Below are positions 1-8,168 of a DNA stretch of 64,000 nt, piece after piece; within the stretch, counting starts at the first letter, position 1; each line of letters opens with the position of its first letter. The notes under the pieces were generated by a model, which searched no databases, was not told where the DNA came from, and saw only the letters and a program-made list of their open reading frames with translations. Position numbers and translations under genes: made by a program. The stretch comes from Nodularia sp. (in: cyanobacteria) (GTDB taxonomy: Bacteria > Cyanobacteriota > Cyanobacteriia > Cyanobacteriales > Nostocaceae). The DNA is taken from NCBI GenBank assembly GCA_007692755.1, contig REBL01000079.1:1-64000 (forward strand), written 5' to 3'.

Positions 1-795
1 ATGATCGAGGGCGCAGGCGATCGCTCTTTTGGTCAGCGATCGCGCTACAGTTTCCTGAAAGCTAGCTGCTAAATCATTCACTGGCACTTCTTTTCCATCC
101 TTCTCTAATTGCTGCACTAACCGCAGTACCGCCGTCTTTAACCCACTAAAACTGCTGTCATAGCGATGATATCCCCCACCCGGTAAAGAAACTCTCCCTT
201 CTGGCAAAGTAAAGGCGCGGGGATTACCGATTTGTGCCAACTGATCAATCACTGGGCCGCCGGGATAACCCAGTTTTAACAACCGTGCGACTTTATCAAA
301 GGCTTCCCCGGCAGCATCATCACGAGTTTCACCCAAAGTTTCGTAAACGCCACAATCCTTTACATAAATCAAGCTTGTATGTCCACCAGAAACGAGTAAG
401 CTAAGAAATGGGGGATTTAAAGTTGGCTCACTCAAATAAGTTGCGTAAATGTGACCTTCAAGGTGATGTACTCCCAAAAAAGGCTTGTTGTGTAACATGG
501 CTAAAGTTTTGGCAGCAGTTAACCCCACCAACAGCGCTCCGACGAGTCCAGGGGCGCAGGTGGCGGCAATACCATCAATTTGCTTCCAGTTCAGTTGGGC
601 TTGCTCCATTGCTTGAGCGATCGCCTCATTGATGGTTTCTAGATGTTGCCGGGATGCCACCTCTGGCACTACCCCGCCATATTGACTATGAACAGCGATT
701 TGGGAAGCTACAATACTGCTATAAACTTGACGATTGTTTACAATTGCGACGGCAGTTTCATCGCAGCTGGTTTCGATTGCTAAAACAGTTGCCAT
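1..795 (-). CDS. tsaD: tRNA N6-adenosine threonylcarbamoyltransferase TsaD (3' end outside window)
   Basis: With the rest of the t6A machinery, TsaD transfers the threonylcarbamoyl group to A37 of ANN-decoding tRNAs in the cytoplasm. The reverse strand is open from an ATG at 795 to base 1, giving 265 codons of a protein usually near 340-350 residues, so the C-terminus lies beyond the window. The N-terminus reads [19 protein letters not shown], followed by the metal-binding HHLEGH motif and SGGHT, all signatures of the Kae1/TsaD ASKHA fold. The gene is divergent from psaF across a 177-bp spacer. The identification is secure; only the truncation limits it. Confidence 0.96.
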   Translation of the reverse strand, partial: MATVLAIETSCDETAVAIVNNRQVYSSIVASQIAVHSQYGGVVPEVASRQHLETINEAIAQAMEQAQLNWKQIDGIAATCAPGLVGALLVGLTAAKTLAMLHNKPFLGVHHLEGHIYATYLSEPTLNPPFLSLLVSGGHTSLIYVKDCGVYETLGETRDDAAGEAFDKVARLLKLGYPGGPVIDQLAQIGNPRAFTLPEGRVSLPGGGYHRYDSSFSGLKTAVLRLVQQLEKDGKEVPVNDLAASFQETVARSLTKRAIACALDH

Positions 796-910
796 TGTAA
801 GGTTGTGTTAAGTAACGATTTGTTTGAGAAGCTTTAACTTTTATTTACTTAAACTTTACTCGGTTCCCGCCCAAGAGTATGATTACTAGCTAGTTATGCA
901 AATAAAGAAC

Positions 911-937
911 TGTACAAGCCGCTTCGTTTTGTACAAG
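911..937. promoter_or_regulatory. Paired TGTACAAG motifs upstream of psaF
   Basis: Two identical TGTACAAG octamers, each with a palindromic TGTACA core, lie at 911-918 and 930-937. They are 19 bp apart, about two helical turns, and 36-62 bp before the psaF start codon. The spacing would suit a dimeric regulator binding one DNA face. I do not recognise the motif as a site of a named cyanobacterial regulator, so the regulatory role is inference. Confidence 0.3.
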
Positions 938-972
938 AAACTTTTTGTTTTGTAATAAAAGGAAACAACTCT

Positions 973-1467
973 ATGAGACGATTGTTTGCTTTGATTTTAG
1001 CGATTTGTCTTTGGTCCAACTTTGCCCCCCCTGCCCAAGCGCTTGGGGCTAACTTGGTACCTTGTAAAGACTCTCCCGCCTTTCAAGAGCTAGCAAAAAA
1101 TGCCCGTAACACCACCGCCGATCCCGAATCCGGGAGAAAGCGGTTTGAGCGTTATTCTCAGGCACTGTGTGGTCCTGAAGGTTACCCTCACTTAATTGTT
1201 GATGGTCGCCTTGATCGGGCCGGTGACTTCTTAATTCCCAGCATTCTCTTTTTGTACATTGCTGGTTGGATTGGCTGGGTAGGCCGTGCTTACCTGCAAG
1301 CCATCAAAAAGTTGTCAGATACCGAAGCCAAAGAAATCCAAATCGATCTCGGTTTGGCACTACCTATTATCGCCACAGGCTTTGCTTGGCCTCTAGCAGC
1401 GATTAAAGAACTCCTTTCAGGCGAATTAACTGCTAAAGATTCAGAAATTACTGTTTCTCCGCGTTAA
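973..1467 (+). CDS. psaF: Photosystem I reaction centre subunit III (PsaF)
   Basis: PsaF is a lumen-exposed, single-span subunit of photosystem I located near the plastocyanin/cytochrome c6 docking side. The 164-residue product has a cleavable signal peptide (residues 1-23, ending PAQA before LGANLVPC). The mature domain carries paired cysteines (LVPCKDS and QALCGPEG), and a transmembrane stretch near residues 90-110 ([18 protein letters not shown]) is followed by a second hydrophobic region. Length matches the family. The start is an ATG preceded by the purine-rich AAAGGAAAC. psaJ follows 40 bp downstream and psaL after that, on the same strand, suggesting a psaF-psaJ(-psaL) transcription unit. 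Confidence 0.97.
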   Translation: MRRLFALILAICLWSNFAPPAQALGANLVPCKDSPAFQELAKNARNTTADPESGRKRFERYSQALCGPEGYPHLIVDGRLDRAGDFLIPSILFLYIAGWIGWVGRAYLQAIKKLSDTEAKEIQIDLGLALPIIATGFAWPLAAIKELLSGELTAKDSEITVSPR

Positions 1468-1507
1468 TTTTTCCTAACTCAATTCATTTGTTTTGGAGAC
1501 TACATTC

Positions 1508-1657
1508 ATGGCAGATAAAAGCGATCAATCTTCCTATTTGATCACATTTCTTTCTACAGCACCAGTGGCAGCTACTATCTGGCTAACCATTACAGCCGGG
1601 ATTTTAATTGAATTTAACCGCTTTTTCCCTGACTTACTTTTCCACCCACTACCATAA
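1508..1657 (+). CDS. psaJ: Photosystem I reaction centre subunit IX (PsaJ)
   Basis: This 49-residue open frame has one transmembrane helix and encodes the small PSI subunit that packs beside PsaF in the thylakoid membrane. The translation starts [19 protein letters not shown], continues with a hydrophobic helix ([16 protein letters not shown]), and ends in [14 protein letters not shown], the characteristic PsaJ tail. A GGAG sequence lies about 10 bp before the ATG. It sits 40 bp after psaF, as in nearly all cyanobacteria. Sequence, size and position agree. Confidence 0.96.
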   Translation: MADKSDQSSYLITFLSTAPVAATIWLTITAGILIEFNRFFPDLLFHPLP

Positions 1658-1751
1658 GTGGAAAATTTAATTTCATGCTGAATATTGTGTAATGGGATTA
1701 CTGAGTCTAATTAGACGAAAGTATCACTCAAATTAGCAGGAAATATTGGTT

Positions 1752-1790
1752 ATGAAACTCGTAATGCTGTAAATAGCTTGCGAGTTTCAT
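1752..1790 (+). terminator. Perfect 10-bp hairpin between psaJ and psaL
   Basis: ATGAAACTCG (1752-1761) and CGAGTTTCAT (1781-1790) are exact inverted repeats with a 19-nt loop, followed by a short T-containing tract (ATTTTAATAA). It may partly terminate or process the psaFJ transcript before psaL. The U-run is weak, so attenuation or 3'-end protection is as likely as full termination. Confidence 0.5.
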
Positions 1791-1911
1791 ATTTTAATAA
1801 GAGCAGGTAAATTAATTTTTCTAAACTTCTTAGCCAAAAAACATCTTTGGCTACAATTATTATTAATAATATAAAAATGCCACCATTCTAATTTAGAGGC
1901 GAACACAAAAT

Positions 1912-2433
1912 ATGGCACAAGCAGTAAGTTCATCGAAAAATTCCCCCAGAGATCCCAGAAATCGTGAGATTGTGTCTCCAGCCGGACGTGATCCTCAGCA
2001 AGGAAATCTAGAAACCCCGATTAATTCCTCTCCCTTAATTAAGTGGTTCATCAATAACTTGCCCGCCTATCGTCAAGGTCTCAATCCTTCTAGACGTGGT
2101 TTAGAAGTAGGCATGGCTCATGGTTACTTGTTATTTGGGCCTTTCGCTAAATTGGGACCTCTACGCAATGCCACTAATGCTAACTTAGCTGGGTTACTTG
2201 CAGCTATTGGCTTGGTGGTGATTCTCACTGCCTGCCTATCCCTGTATGCCAATAGCAATCCTGAGAAAGCACTTGCCAGTGTAACTGTTCCCAACCCACC
2301 AGTAGACGCTTTTAATTCCAAAGAAAGCTGGAATAATTTTGCCAGTTCTTTCTTAATTGGTGGGATTGGCGGTGCAGTAGTCGCTTATTTCTTGACTAGC
2401 AATTTGGGGCTGATTCAAGCTCTATTTGGTTAA
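1912..2433 (+). CDS. psaL: Photosystem I reaction centre subunit XI (PsaL)
   Basis: PsaL is the subunit through which PSI monomers assemble into trimers or tetramers. The 173-residue protein has a long hydrophilic N-terminus, the conserved block LPAYRQGLNPSRRGLEVGMA (around residues 50-70), HGYLLFGPFAKLGPLRN, and two C-terminal membrane helices (LAGLLAAIGLVVILTACLSL and FLIGGIGGAVVAYFL). SD-like GAGGCGA lies upstream of the ATG. In trimer-forming cyanobacteria psaL is usually paired with psaI; here it follows psaF-psaJ, the order associated in the literature with tetrameric PSI in heterocystous species. No psaI is visible nearby. Confidence 0.97.
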   Translation: MAQAVSSSKNSPRDPRNREIVSPAGRDPQQGNLETPINSSPLIKWFINNLPAYRQGLNPSRRGLEVGMAHGYLLFGPFAKLGPLRNATNANLAGLLAAIGLVVILTACLSLYANSNPEKALASVTVPNPPVDAFNSKESWNNFASSFLIGGIGGAVVAYFLTSNLGLIQALFG

Positions 2434-2531
2434 TTTAATTTTTGAATAATTAGGCATTGGGTATTGGTAATAGCTAATTGTGAGTTATTTTTTAGTATTA
2501 CCGATGCCTGATGTTGTAATTTTTATTCCCA

Positions 2532-2568
2532 GGACACAAAGAAAAAGCTTCGCTCTTCGTCTGTGTCC
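2532..2568. terminator. Hairpin between convergent psaL and gmk
   Basis: GGACACA (2532-2538) and TGTGTCC (2562-2568) form an inverted repeat whose loop contains further A-rich/T-rich pairing. It lies between convergent psaL and gmk and is followed on the plus strand by TTTGGGATTTTA. A bidirectional terminator is the simplest reading. Confidence 0.5.
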
Positions 2569-2613
2569 TTTGGGATTTTAGGTGAGAAATGCTTAGTATT
2601 AAATAGTTTCCAA

Positions 2614-3213
2614 CTATCCAAATAAAGTTGCTTCTATGGCTTTGAGCGCGTTTTCTAAATCGTCATTAACGATTTGAACGTCAAATTCTTCTGCGGCTTG
2701 GATTTCAGCTTGGGCGTGGCATAGGCGACGAGCGATCGCTTCTTCAGAATCTTGGGCGCGACCACGTATACGGCTCTCCAATTCACTCAGGGAAGGCGGT
2801 AAAATAAAAATGCTAAAAGCACTAGGGAAGGAAGCGCGGATTTGCCTTGCTCCTTCTAATTCAATTTCCAGAACTACCAACTTGCCGGATCGAATTTGGT
2901 TAAGCACAGCCTCACGGGGAGTACCGTAATAATTACCAGCAAATTCTGCCCACTCCAAGAATTCTCCTTGGGCTACTAATTGCTCAAACTTACTGCGGCT
3001 AATAAAGTAATAATTTTCGCCGTTAATTTCTCCTGGACGAGGAGAACGAGTTGTCACGGATACAGAATAGTAAAGTTCTGGATGACGTTTTAACATCTCT
3101 TGCATTAAAGTGCCTTTACCGACACCACTGGGGCCAGTTAAAACAATTAGCCTCCCTGGAGAGGGGTTTTCTTTGGTGGAAGCATCACTTTCGATAGGTA
3201 AAACTTGCATCAT
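2614..3213 (-). CDS. gmk: Guanylate kinase
   Basis: Phosphorylates GMP to GDP with ATP in the cytoplasm; essential for guanine nucleotide supply. The 199-residue protein has the P-loop [11 protein letters not shown] (about residues 25-35), then [19 protein letters not shown] and [14 protein letters not shown] for GMP binding, and a [12 protein letters not shown] segment. Length is normal for the family apart from a short hydrophilic N-terminal lead of about 20 residues. The RemA-like gene lies upstream on the same strand, as in many bacteria (remA-gmk order), though a 349-bp spacer with tandem repeats separates them here. Confidence 0.97.
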   Translation of the reverse strand: MMQVLPIESDASTKENPSPGRLIVLTGPSGVGKGTLMQEMLKRHPELYYSVSVTTRSPRPGEINGENYYFISRSKFEQLVAQGEFLEWAEFAGNYYGTPREAVLNQIRSGKLVVLEIELEGARQIRASFPSAFSIFILPPSLSELESRIRGRAQDSEEAIARRLCHAQAEIQAAEEFDVQIVNDDLENALKAIEATLFG

Positions 3214-3562
3214 CCGTTCAAACTGTGAATTAATTATTAGACATTATTCATGAGTCATTAGCTGTGTTTTCGTTATCAGAAGAAATGTTGACGAACGAAT
3301 TTGTAGCACGGGTGACAGAAAACTTGTCTAATTCACATGGTACTGCTGATGTGGTGCAAATAGGGTAGGGTTATCGAACTTACCAAGTTTAGATTTTGGA
3401 TTTTGGATTTTGGATTTTGGATTGGTTTATTTCGGTTTGAACAAGGCTGCTATGCCTACTCTCAAATCCCCAAGGTGTATTGCCTTGTTGATAGTAAATC
3501 TCAAATCCTCGCTGCGCTGCTATCGCAAATCTAAAATCCAAAATTGTTTGACCTATATTAAA
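3214..3562. repeat. Spacer with four GATTTTG tandem repeats
   Basis: This 349-bp spacer between remA and gmk contains four exact copies of the heptamer GATTTTG at 3392-3419. Related CAAATCT/AAATCC fragments near 3495-3540 could fold back on it. It is a short tandemly repeated repeat (STRR) of the kind common in heterocystous cyanobacteria. I see no credible gene here; the plus-strand frame through the repeats looks like chance. Confidence 0.75.
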
Positions 3563-3829
3563 TCAGTTCTCGACAGTATGATGATCACGGGAAATCACAA
3601 ACCGATTCGCTACCGTTTCCGGTTGAATGGCCGAAAGAATTACGTGACTGGAATCAGTGATAATTACCGCCCTGGTTCGACGGCCATAAGTTGCATCCAC
3701 TAGCTGACCTCTATCCCGTGCATCGGTAATAATCCGTTTAATCGGGGCAGATTCTGGACTAACGATGGCAACTACTCGGTTGGCAGACACGATGTTACCG
3801 AAACCAATGTTGATTAATTGTATTTCCAT
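3563..3829 (-). CDS. remA: RemA-like DUF370 regulatory protein
   Basis: This 88-residue protein belongs to the DUF370/RemA family. In Bacillus subtilis, RemA is a DNA-binding activator of biofilm matrix genes; the cyanobacterial role is unknown to me. Recognisable parts are [30 protein letters not shown] and [38 protein letters not shown], the usual family core. Size is typical. It precedes gmk on the same strand, matching the conserved remA-gmk neighbourhood. Family assignment is firm; the symbol is by family only. Confidence 0.88.
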   Translation of the reverse strand: MEIQLINIGFGNIVSANRVVAIVSPESAPIKRIITDARDRGQLVDATYGRRTRAVIITDSSHVILSAIQPETVANRFVISRDHHTVEN

Positions 3830-4552
3830 AAAAAAACTAGCACCAAATATGGTGCAACGAGCTTGTAAGGTAATTATTCCATGTTATAGCCAAAAAACGG
3901 CAGTTACAACGCTTTACGTTTAGCAATCCTGAGTTTTTAAATGACAAATAGTTGTTTTAGCTGGTAAATAGCTGTATATAACTAAAATATGTCCCAAGAT
4001 GTATGCGGAATTTTAAAAATACAATCCAATTAATTGAGTAACTTTATTTTAAGTTTAATTTAGATTAAAACTGAAGTTAGGGGGAACTTTCCTCCGTCTA
4101 AAGACTGTAATCAGCAAATATTGTTTCTTCGTCCCAATATATTACTCAATTACTCTTGACAAAAATATAACGACAGTGTAATAGTATAAACTAAAGCAGC
4201 TACAGAGATCACAAACAAGCTTAATGCTTGGGTTTTTGTCTCATGAGCAGCACCTTTGAAGCTTGGCTCGGCGCAAATTTATTGCCTTGGTCTAGCACTA
4301 ATCTTAGAAAATTATTCAGAAGCTCAAAAAGCCATCGTGTGTTTTAAGCTTGTTGTCTGAAGATTTTTATTTGAATAGTGCTACATCAAGTTAGTAAATT
4401 TGCGGTGATTCAAGCCTCAAGGGTTCTGCGATGTTTGAGACGATAACCGTTGCTAATTGAATCTTTCAGATTTGTCTGAAATTCTAGATGTAGATATACA
4501 TTGATCTTCTGATACTGCCTCACAAAATAAAAAGAGGCCATACAGAAAACAG
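3830..4552. other. Gene-free region upstream of rnc and remA
   Basis: This 723-bp AT-rich divergent spacer holds no convincing protein gene. It contains a strong sigma-70-type promoter and a short terminator-like hairpin (separate entry, 4156-4239). A 34-codon ATG frame at 4243-4347 has no ribosome-binding site and I do not call it. The rest of the spacer could be a long rnc leader, but no other structure is obvious. Confidence 0.6.
4156..4239 (+). ncRNA. Candidate short RNA: consensus promoter followed at once by a terminator
   Basis: A near-consensus promoter, TTGACA (4156-4161), a 17-bp spacer and TAATAG (4179-4184), predicts transcription from about 4191. Some 25 nt later CAAGC (4216-4220) and GCTTG (4226-4230) form a 5-bp stem with a TTAAT loop, then GG and five Ts (4233-4237). 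Flanking ACAAA/TTTGT can extend the stem. The expected product is an RNA of about 45-50 nt, or an attenuator in the rnc leader. It lacks the Yfr1 core motif. Promoter and hairpin are visible; transcription is inferred. Confidence 0.35.
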
Positions 4553-5233
4553 ATGCATGAATTGTTAAATTTTCACAACGAAAAGCTTTTGCGGCAGGCG
4601 TTGACTCACCGTTCCTTTGTCAACGAAAATCCTGGGGAAAAGCATAATGAGCGCTTGGAGTTTTTAGGCGATGCCTTACTGACTTTTATCAGTGGGGAAT
4701 ATCTTTATACTCGCTATCCAGATATGGCAGAAGATCAAATGACTCGCCGCAGATCGGCATTCGTGGACGAGAAGCAACTGGCTAAATTTGCGATTGAAGT
4801 CGGTTTAGATTTTAAAATGCGCTTGGGAAGAGGAGCGATGCAGGATGGCGGGTTTCAAAGTCCCAATTTATTGAGTAGTACCTTTGAATCGGTTGTGGGA
4901 GCGTATTATTTAGATCGCGATCGCAACATTGAGAAGATTCGCCCCATTCTTGAAGATTTATTTAACTCTGTCCCGGAAGCGATTATGGAAATCCGTTCTA
5001 CAGTCGATTCCAAAAATCGAATGCAAGAGTGGGTACAGGCAAATTGTGGATCTGTACTACCCAAGTATGAGACCAAACGCACCGGAGGCGAGGATCATGC
5101 TCCAGAATATCTGGCTCAGGTTTTTGTTGATGATCAGCTTTACGGATACGGAAAAGCTCGTGGTAAAAAAGAGGCTGAAAAACGAGCTGCGGAAAATGCC
5201 TTATCTAATCTCAAAAAACAGGGTTTGATTTAG
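4553..5233 (+). CDS. rnc: Ribonuclease III
   Basis: Double-strand-specific endoribonuclease for rRNA maturation and RNA decay. The 226-residue protein starts with the catalytic RNase III domain: LTHRSFVNE, the signature NERLEFLGDALLTF (about residues 32-45), and a downstream FESVVGAYYLD segment bearing the second acidic cluster. A linker follows, then a C-terminal double-stranded RNA-binding domain (KNRMQEWVQ to KKEAEKRAAENALSNL). Length and two-domain order are standard, unlike mini-III proteins, which lack the dsRBD. It is convergent with the TgpA-like gene. Confidence 0.97.
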   Translation: MHELLNFHNEKLLRQALTHRSFVNENPGEKHNERLEFLGDALLTFISGEYLYTRYPDMAEDQMTRRRSAFVDEKQLAKFAIEVGLDFKMRLGRGAMQDGGFQSPNLLSSTFESVVGAYYLDRDRNIEKIRPILEDLFNSVPEAIMEIRSTVDSKNRMQEWVQANCGSVLPKYETKRTGGEDHAPEYLAQVFVDDQLYGYGKARGKKEAEKRAAENALSNLKKQGLI

Positions 5234-5246
5234 CTACTCCCAGAAT

Positions 5247-5274
5247 GTAGAGATGTTTCATGTCACGTCTCTAC
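5247..5274. terminator. Bidirectional terminator hairpin between rnc and the TgpA-like gene
   Basis: GTAGAGA (5247-5253) and TCTCTAC (5268-5274) are perfect inverted repeats, with GT/AC pairs able to extend inward. It fills the 44-bp gap between two convergent genes. This GTAGAGA...TCTCTAC form is a familiar dispersed repeat in Nostoc-type genomes. Confidence 0.6.
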
Positions 5275-5277
5275 TAT

Positions 5278-7599
5278 TTACTTGGCACTTTTTTTGACCT
5301 CTTGCCATCTTTGTCGCAGTTGATTCAAGTTAGGAGTATAACCACCATAACGCCAGTCTACATAAGCTTGGCAAATTTCGTCTATTACCTGAGCCGTAGC
5401 TGGGGGGTGATGCTGGTGTGATCCGCTGGCATATTCTAAGGGTGTCTGTGCTGGATGCTTACCCAAACCTTTTTCAGCTACCCATTGCAACATTTGCTGA
5501 TATATACTTTCCATCGGGGGTAATTTTTTTAACCAACGATGCTTGAGCCACTGTTGCCACTGTCTCCAACCTAGCCAACCCAAAAATGCTGTTGTTGTGG
5601 CTAAGAGTAAGCCAGTTAATACACCTACCCAACCTTGAAGAAATAAAGCCAAAAACCAAGCGATCGCTCTCGTAATCCAGCTAAATATGACCCCAAATAT
5701 AGTATTTAACACCCCTGTAACGGGCGTTGGTAACCAGCCCGCTATCCATTGCCAAAACTGGCGTAGCACACTAAATGTTTCAATATCCTCGATGGAAGGA
5801 GGAACTAAAGGATGATTGGGAATGGGGTCAAAAGCAAACCAGCCATATCTAGGGAAATAGACTTCTGTCATCGCGTAAGCATCTGTGTTACTGACAACGT
5901 ACATCCCCGTAAAGGGATTAAACTGTCCCGCACTAAAGCCAGCCACCAATCTGGAGGGGATACCAATAGAACGTAGCATCACCGTGAGAACTGTGGAAAA
6001 GTGGTCGGGATAGCCGCCTTTGTGCTTGAACAAAAAAGCCTCTACTAAATCTTCGTCTTCGCTCAAAAAAGGCAGTCCTAAAGGATTTTCGGGAATTGAG
6101 TAGTTTTGCTTAATGTATTGAGCTAGGTATAGTGCTTTTTCATAATTTGAATCTAGAGTTTTAGCCGAATTGCCGATGCGTTCTTGGTTGTAATTATTCA
6201 GGATTTCTTCAGTCCGTTGCCGGACTTTCTCAGTAATTACAGTGGGAGTTTGTAAATAATATTTTTGAATATTCGAGGGGTAGTTAGTAGAAGCTTCTCC
6301 CAATAAAGTGCGATCGCGATATGGTACTTCGGAAACTACAGTGTAGGTGAGACCTTCTGATAATCCTACAGGCGACCGCAAGCCATTTTCGGTGTCAACT
6401 GCAATGATCGGCGTGGGATAATAGATTTCCTTGGGATGAGCCATAGCCGGAATCAAGTTAGGCAAATCTGACACCACTGTGTAAGTTTGCACTACTTCTC
6501 TGGTGCGACCAGTAAATATGGGCAAAGGTAGACGAATTTGGTAAGACCAACGCGCTCGCCTGTGGGTAGTAACTTCTTCATTGCGGGAAATTTCCCATCC
6601 CTTGCCGGTGTAACGGTCAAATGCCAGTACTCGCCAAAATCCTTCAATCTGCGATCGCACCCGCATCACTACCTTGGGTGTCATCTCTCCCCGCAGGTTC
6701 TGGTTCATCTGGCTATTAAAACCGTAATAAAAATTATTATCCAGGCTGCCGGGTTCACCTGTTTGTCCTTCTCCATCGCCACCGCTACCATTACCTTGAT
6801 TGCCGTCCCTACCTTCGCGGACATAACCAGGATTTAGGATGCTCCGACCTGTAAAATCATCCTGGACGTTAATCGGGGCGCTGACCGGAAAAGTCCGCAG
6901 TTGATAGCCAGGGAATCGCGGTAAAACGGCAAAAATTGCCAGACCTAGCCCGACAATGACCAAAAAATTTACAATTAAGAACTTAAAATTTAATATTGGA
7001 GAATTCTGCTGGTGAGAATTTTTATTTTTGACTTTTAATTGCCGAATGCCCAGTTGTGAGCGATAGTTTAAGACTAAAGTCGGCAATGCGATCGCTAGAA
7101 ATAATAACAATAATGGTGCAAAAGCCAGCGTTTGGCTGATTGTTGCTGCCACACCCAATAAAATCAGACCTATAACTATAGAATAACCCAAGCTTTTGCG
7201 GCGAGGCATATCAAAGCTGTGGAGTATTTGTAGTTGAATTAATAACTCTGCCAAAGCCAGTCGCGTATCGTTCAATTCTCCCAGCAACTGCCCAAAGAAA
7301 GCACCTAGTGCAATTAACATCCCAATAGCGATGCAGAATTTAACTGGAATATTGGCACCAATGCGACGGTAGTAACTCCAACCCGTACCGACTATACTTA
7401 ACGGCACTGCCCACAGACTGAATTGAGTCGAGGCGGCAATATCTGTCGCCACAATTCCCACAATTACCAACGCTAGTACTAATACTCTTAAGGAAATGGC
7501 ATCTTCCACTTCCGTTGACGTTGATCCCTGGACATTTTGCCGCCAGTAACGACCTATAGATAGAAGCCAAACCTGATTGATCCTAGATAACTTAAACAT
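5278..7599 (-). CDS. TgpA-like membrane protein with a degenerate transglutaminase domain
   Basis: Large membrane protein of the TgpA class (DUF3488 helices, transglutaminase-like domain, DUF4129-like tail). I take the ATG at 7599 (773 residues); a TTG five codons upstream is possible. Several N-terminal helices are followed by a Gly-rich linker near residues 260-285, then the transglutaminase-like core. The expected catalytic motif GYCEHF reads GYPDHF (Pro about 531), and DAHAW reads DAYAM (Tyr about 575); the Asp in FDPIP remains. The fold is therefore likely kept without thiol catalysis. A helical pair and a soluble C-terminal domain end the protein. Its cellular role is unknown to me. It converges on rnc. 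Confidence 0.85.
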   Translation of the reverse strand: MFKLSRINQVWLLSIGRYWRQNVQGSTSTEVEDAISLRVLVLALVIVGIVATDIAASTQFSLWAVPLSIVGTGWSYYRRIGANIPVKFCIAIGMLIALGAFFGQLLGELNDTRLALAELLIQLQILHSFDMPRRKSLGYSIVIGLILLGVAATISQTLAFAPLLLLFLAIALPTLVLNYRSQLGIRQLKVKNKNSHQQNSPILNFKFLIVNFLVIVGLGLAIFAVLPRFPGYQLRTFPVSAPINVQDDFTGRSILNPGYVREGRDGNQGNGSGGDGEGQTGEPGSLDNNFYYGFNSQMNQNLRGEMTPKVVMRVRSQIEGFWRVLAFDRYTGKGWEISRNEEVTTHRRARWSYQIRLPLPIFTGRTREVVQTYTVVSDLPNLIPAMAHPKEIYYPTPIIAVDTENGLRSPVGLSEGLTYTVVSEVPYRDRTLLGEASTNYPSNIQKYYLQTPTVITEKVRQRTEEILNNYNQERIGNSAKTLDSNYEKALYLAQYIKQNYSIPENPLGLPFLSEDEDLVEAFLFKHKGGYPDHFSTVLTVMLRSIGIPSRLVAGFSAGQFNPFTGMYVVSNTDAYAMTEVYFPRYGWFAFDPIPNHPLVPPSIEDIETFSVLRQFWQWIAGWLPTPVTGVLNTIFGVIFSWITRAIAWFLALFLQGWVGVLTGLLLATTTAFLGWLGWRQWQQWLKHRWLKKLPPMESIYQQMLQWVAEKGLGKHPAQTPLEYASGSHQHHPPATAQVIDEICQAYVDWRYGGYTPNLNQLRQRWQEVKKSAK

Positions 7600-7746
7600 T
7601 AAGAATATCAGCAAAGGGATGTTGTAGATGCCATAGACACAATTTTTGGGGATACAAATTTATCCCAATAAAAAAAGAAGACGACAGATACAATATTGAG
7701 TCTGACTGTCTTAATTACAAATTGGTATAACTACCTTGCTTGCTCA

Positions 7747-8100
7747 TTTATATTTCTTCAGCTAGTTCCTCTAAAGAAAACAGGAACTCCCCGAAGGCAA
7801 GCTTTAGGAGTTTTAGTATCTTATTGTTGACATACCTCCTCTTCCTGAAAGAGAGGATTCCTTAACGCTTCATTGGGTTGTGCTATCGAAATAGTCTTAC
7901 CATCCCTCGACGTTCGTTTAAAGTCTCCCAATGCCCTATGGCGACTAGACTCATTTTACCAAAAAGCCGTCTTCAAAATACGGGGCTTGTAGCCCATTTT
8001 TTCGGTCAATGTGACTGCGGTTTTCGTAGAAGCACTAATTACCGCTGGCTTGTGAATAAAGTAGAAACCCTAATGACCCATTGTTACTAAAAGGATAGAT
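7747..8100 (-). mobile_element. Decayed IS200/IS605-type right end without transposase
   Basis: The gap between the TgpA-like gene and patU3 contains a stretch resembling the 3' end of a cyanobacterial tnpB-type IS605 element on the minus strand. It has an imperfect hairpin at 7835-7856 (CCTC-TCTT paired with AAGA-GGAGG), then TATGTCAA, the usual terminal arrangement. A second hairpin lies near 7785-7815 (AACTCC/GGAGTT). No transposase frame survives. The assignment comes from remembered element ends rather than alignment, so it is moderate at best. A 70-codon plus-strand frame at 7878-8090 crosses this relic and is not called. Confidence 0.4.
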
Positions 8101-8168
8101 TCAAACCACGATTACCATCTGGTATATCGGTGCTAATCAACCTCAAACGCTAAATGTGATCATTTCAA

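Noticed and set aside
3392-3703. 97-codon plus-strand ORF running from the GATTTTG repeats into remA
   Set aside because: Starts within a tandem repeat and is antisense to the RemA-like gene; no recognisable features.
4243-4347. 34-codon plus-strand ORF upstream of rnc
   Set aside because: No Shine-Dalgarno, sits after a terminator-like hairpin, and the residue pattern gives no domain or membrane segment.
7878-8090. 70-codon plus-strand ORF between the TgpA-like gene and patU3
   Set aside because: It crosses the insertion-sequence relic; the reading frame is unlikely to be expressed.
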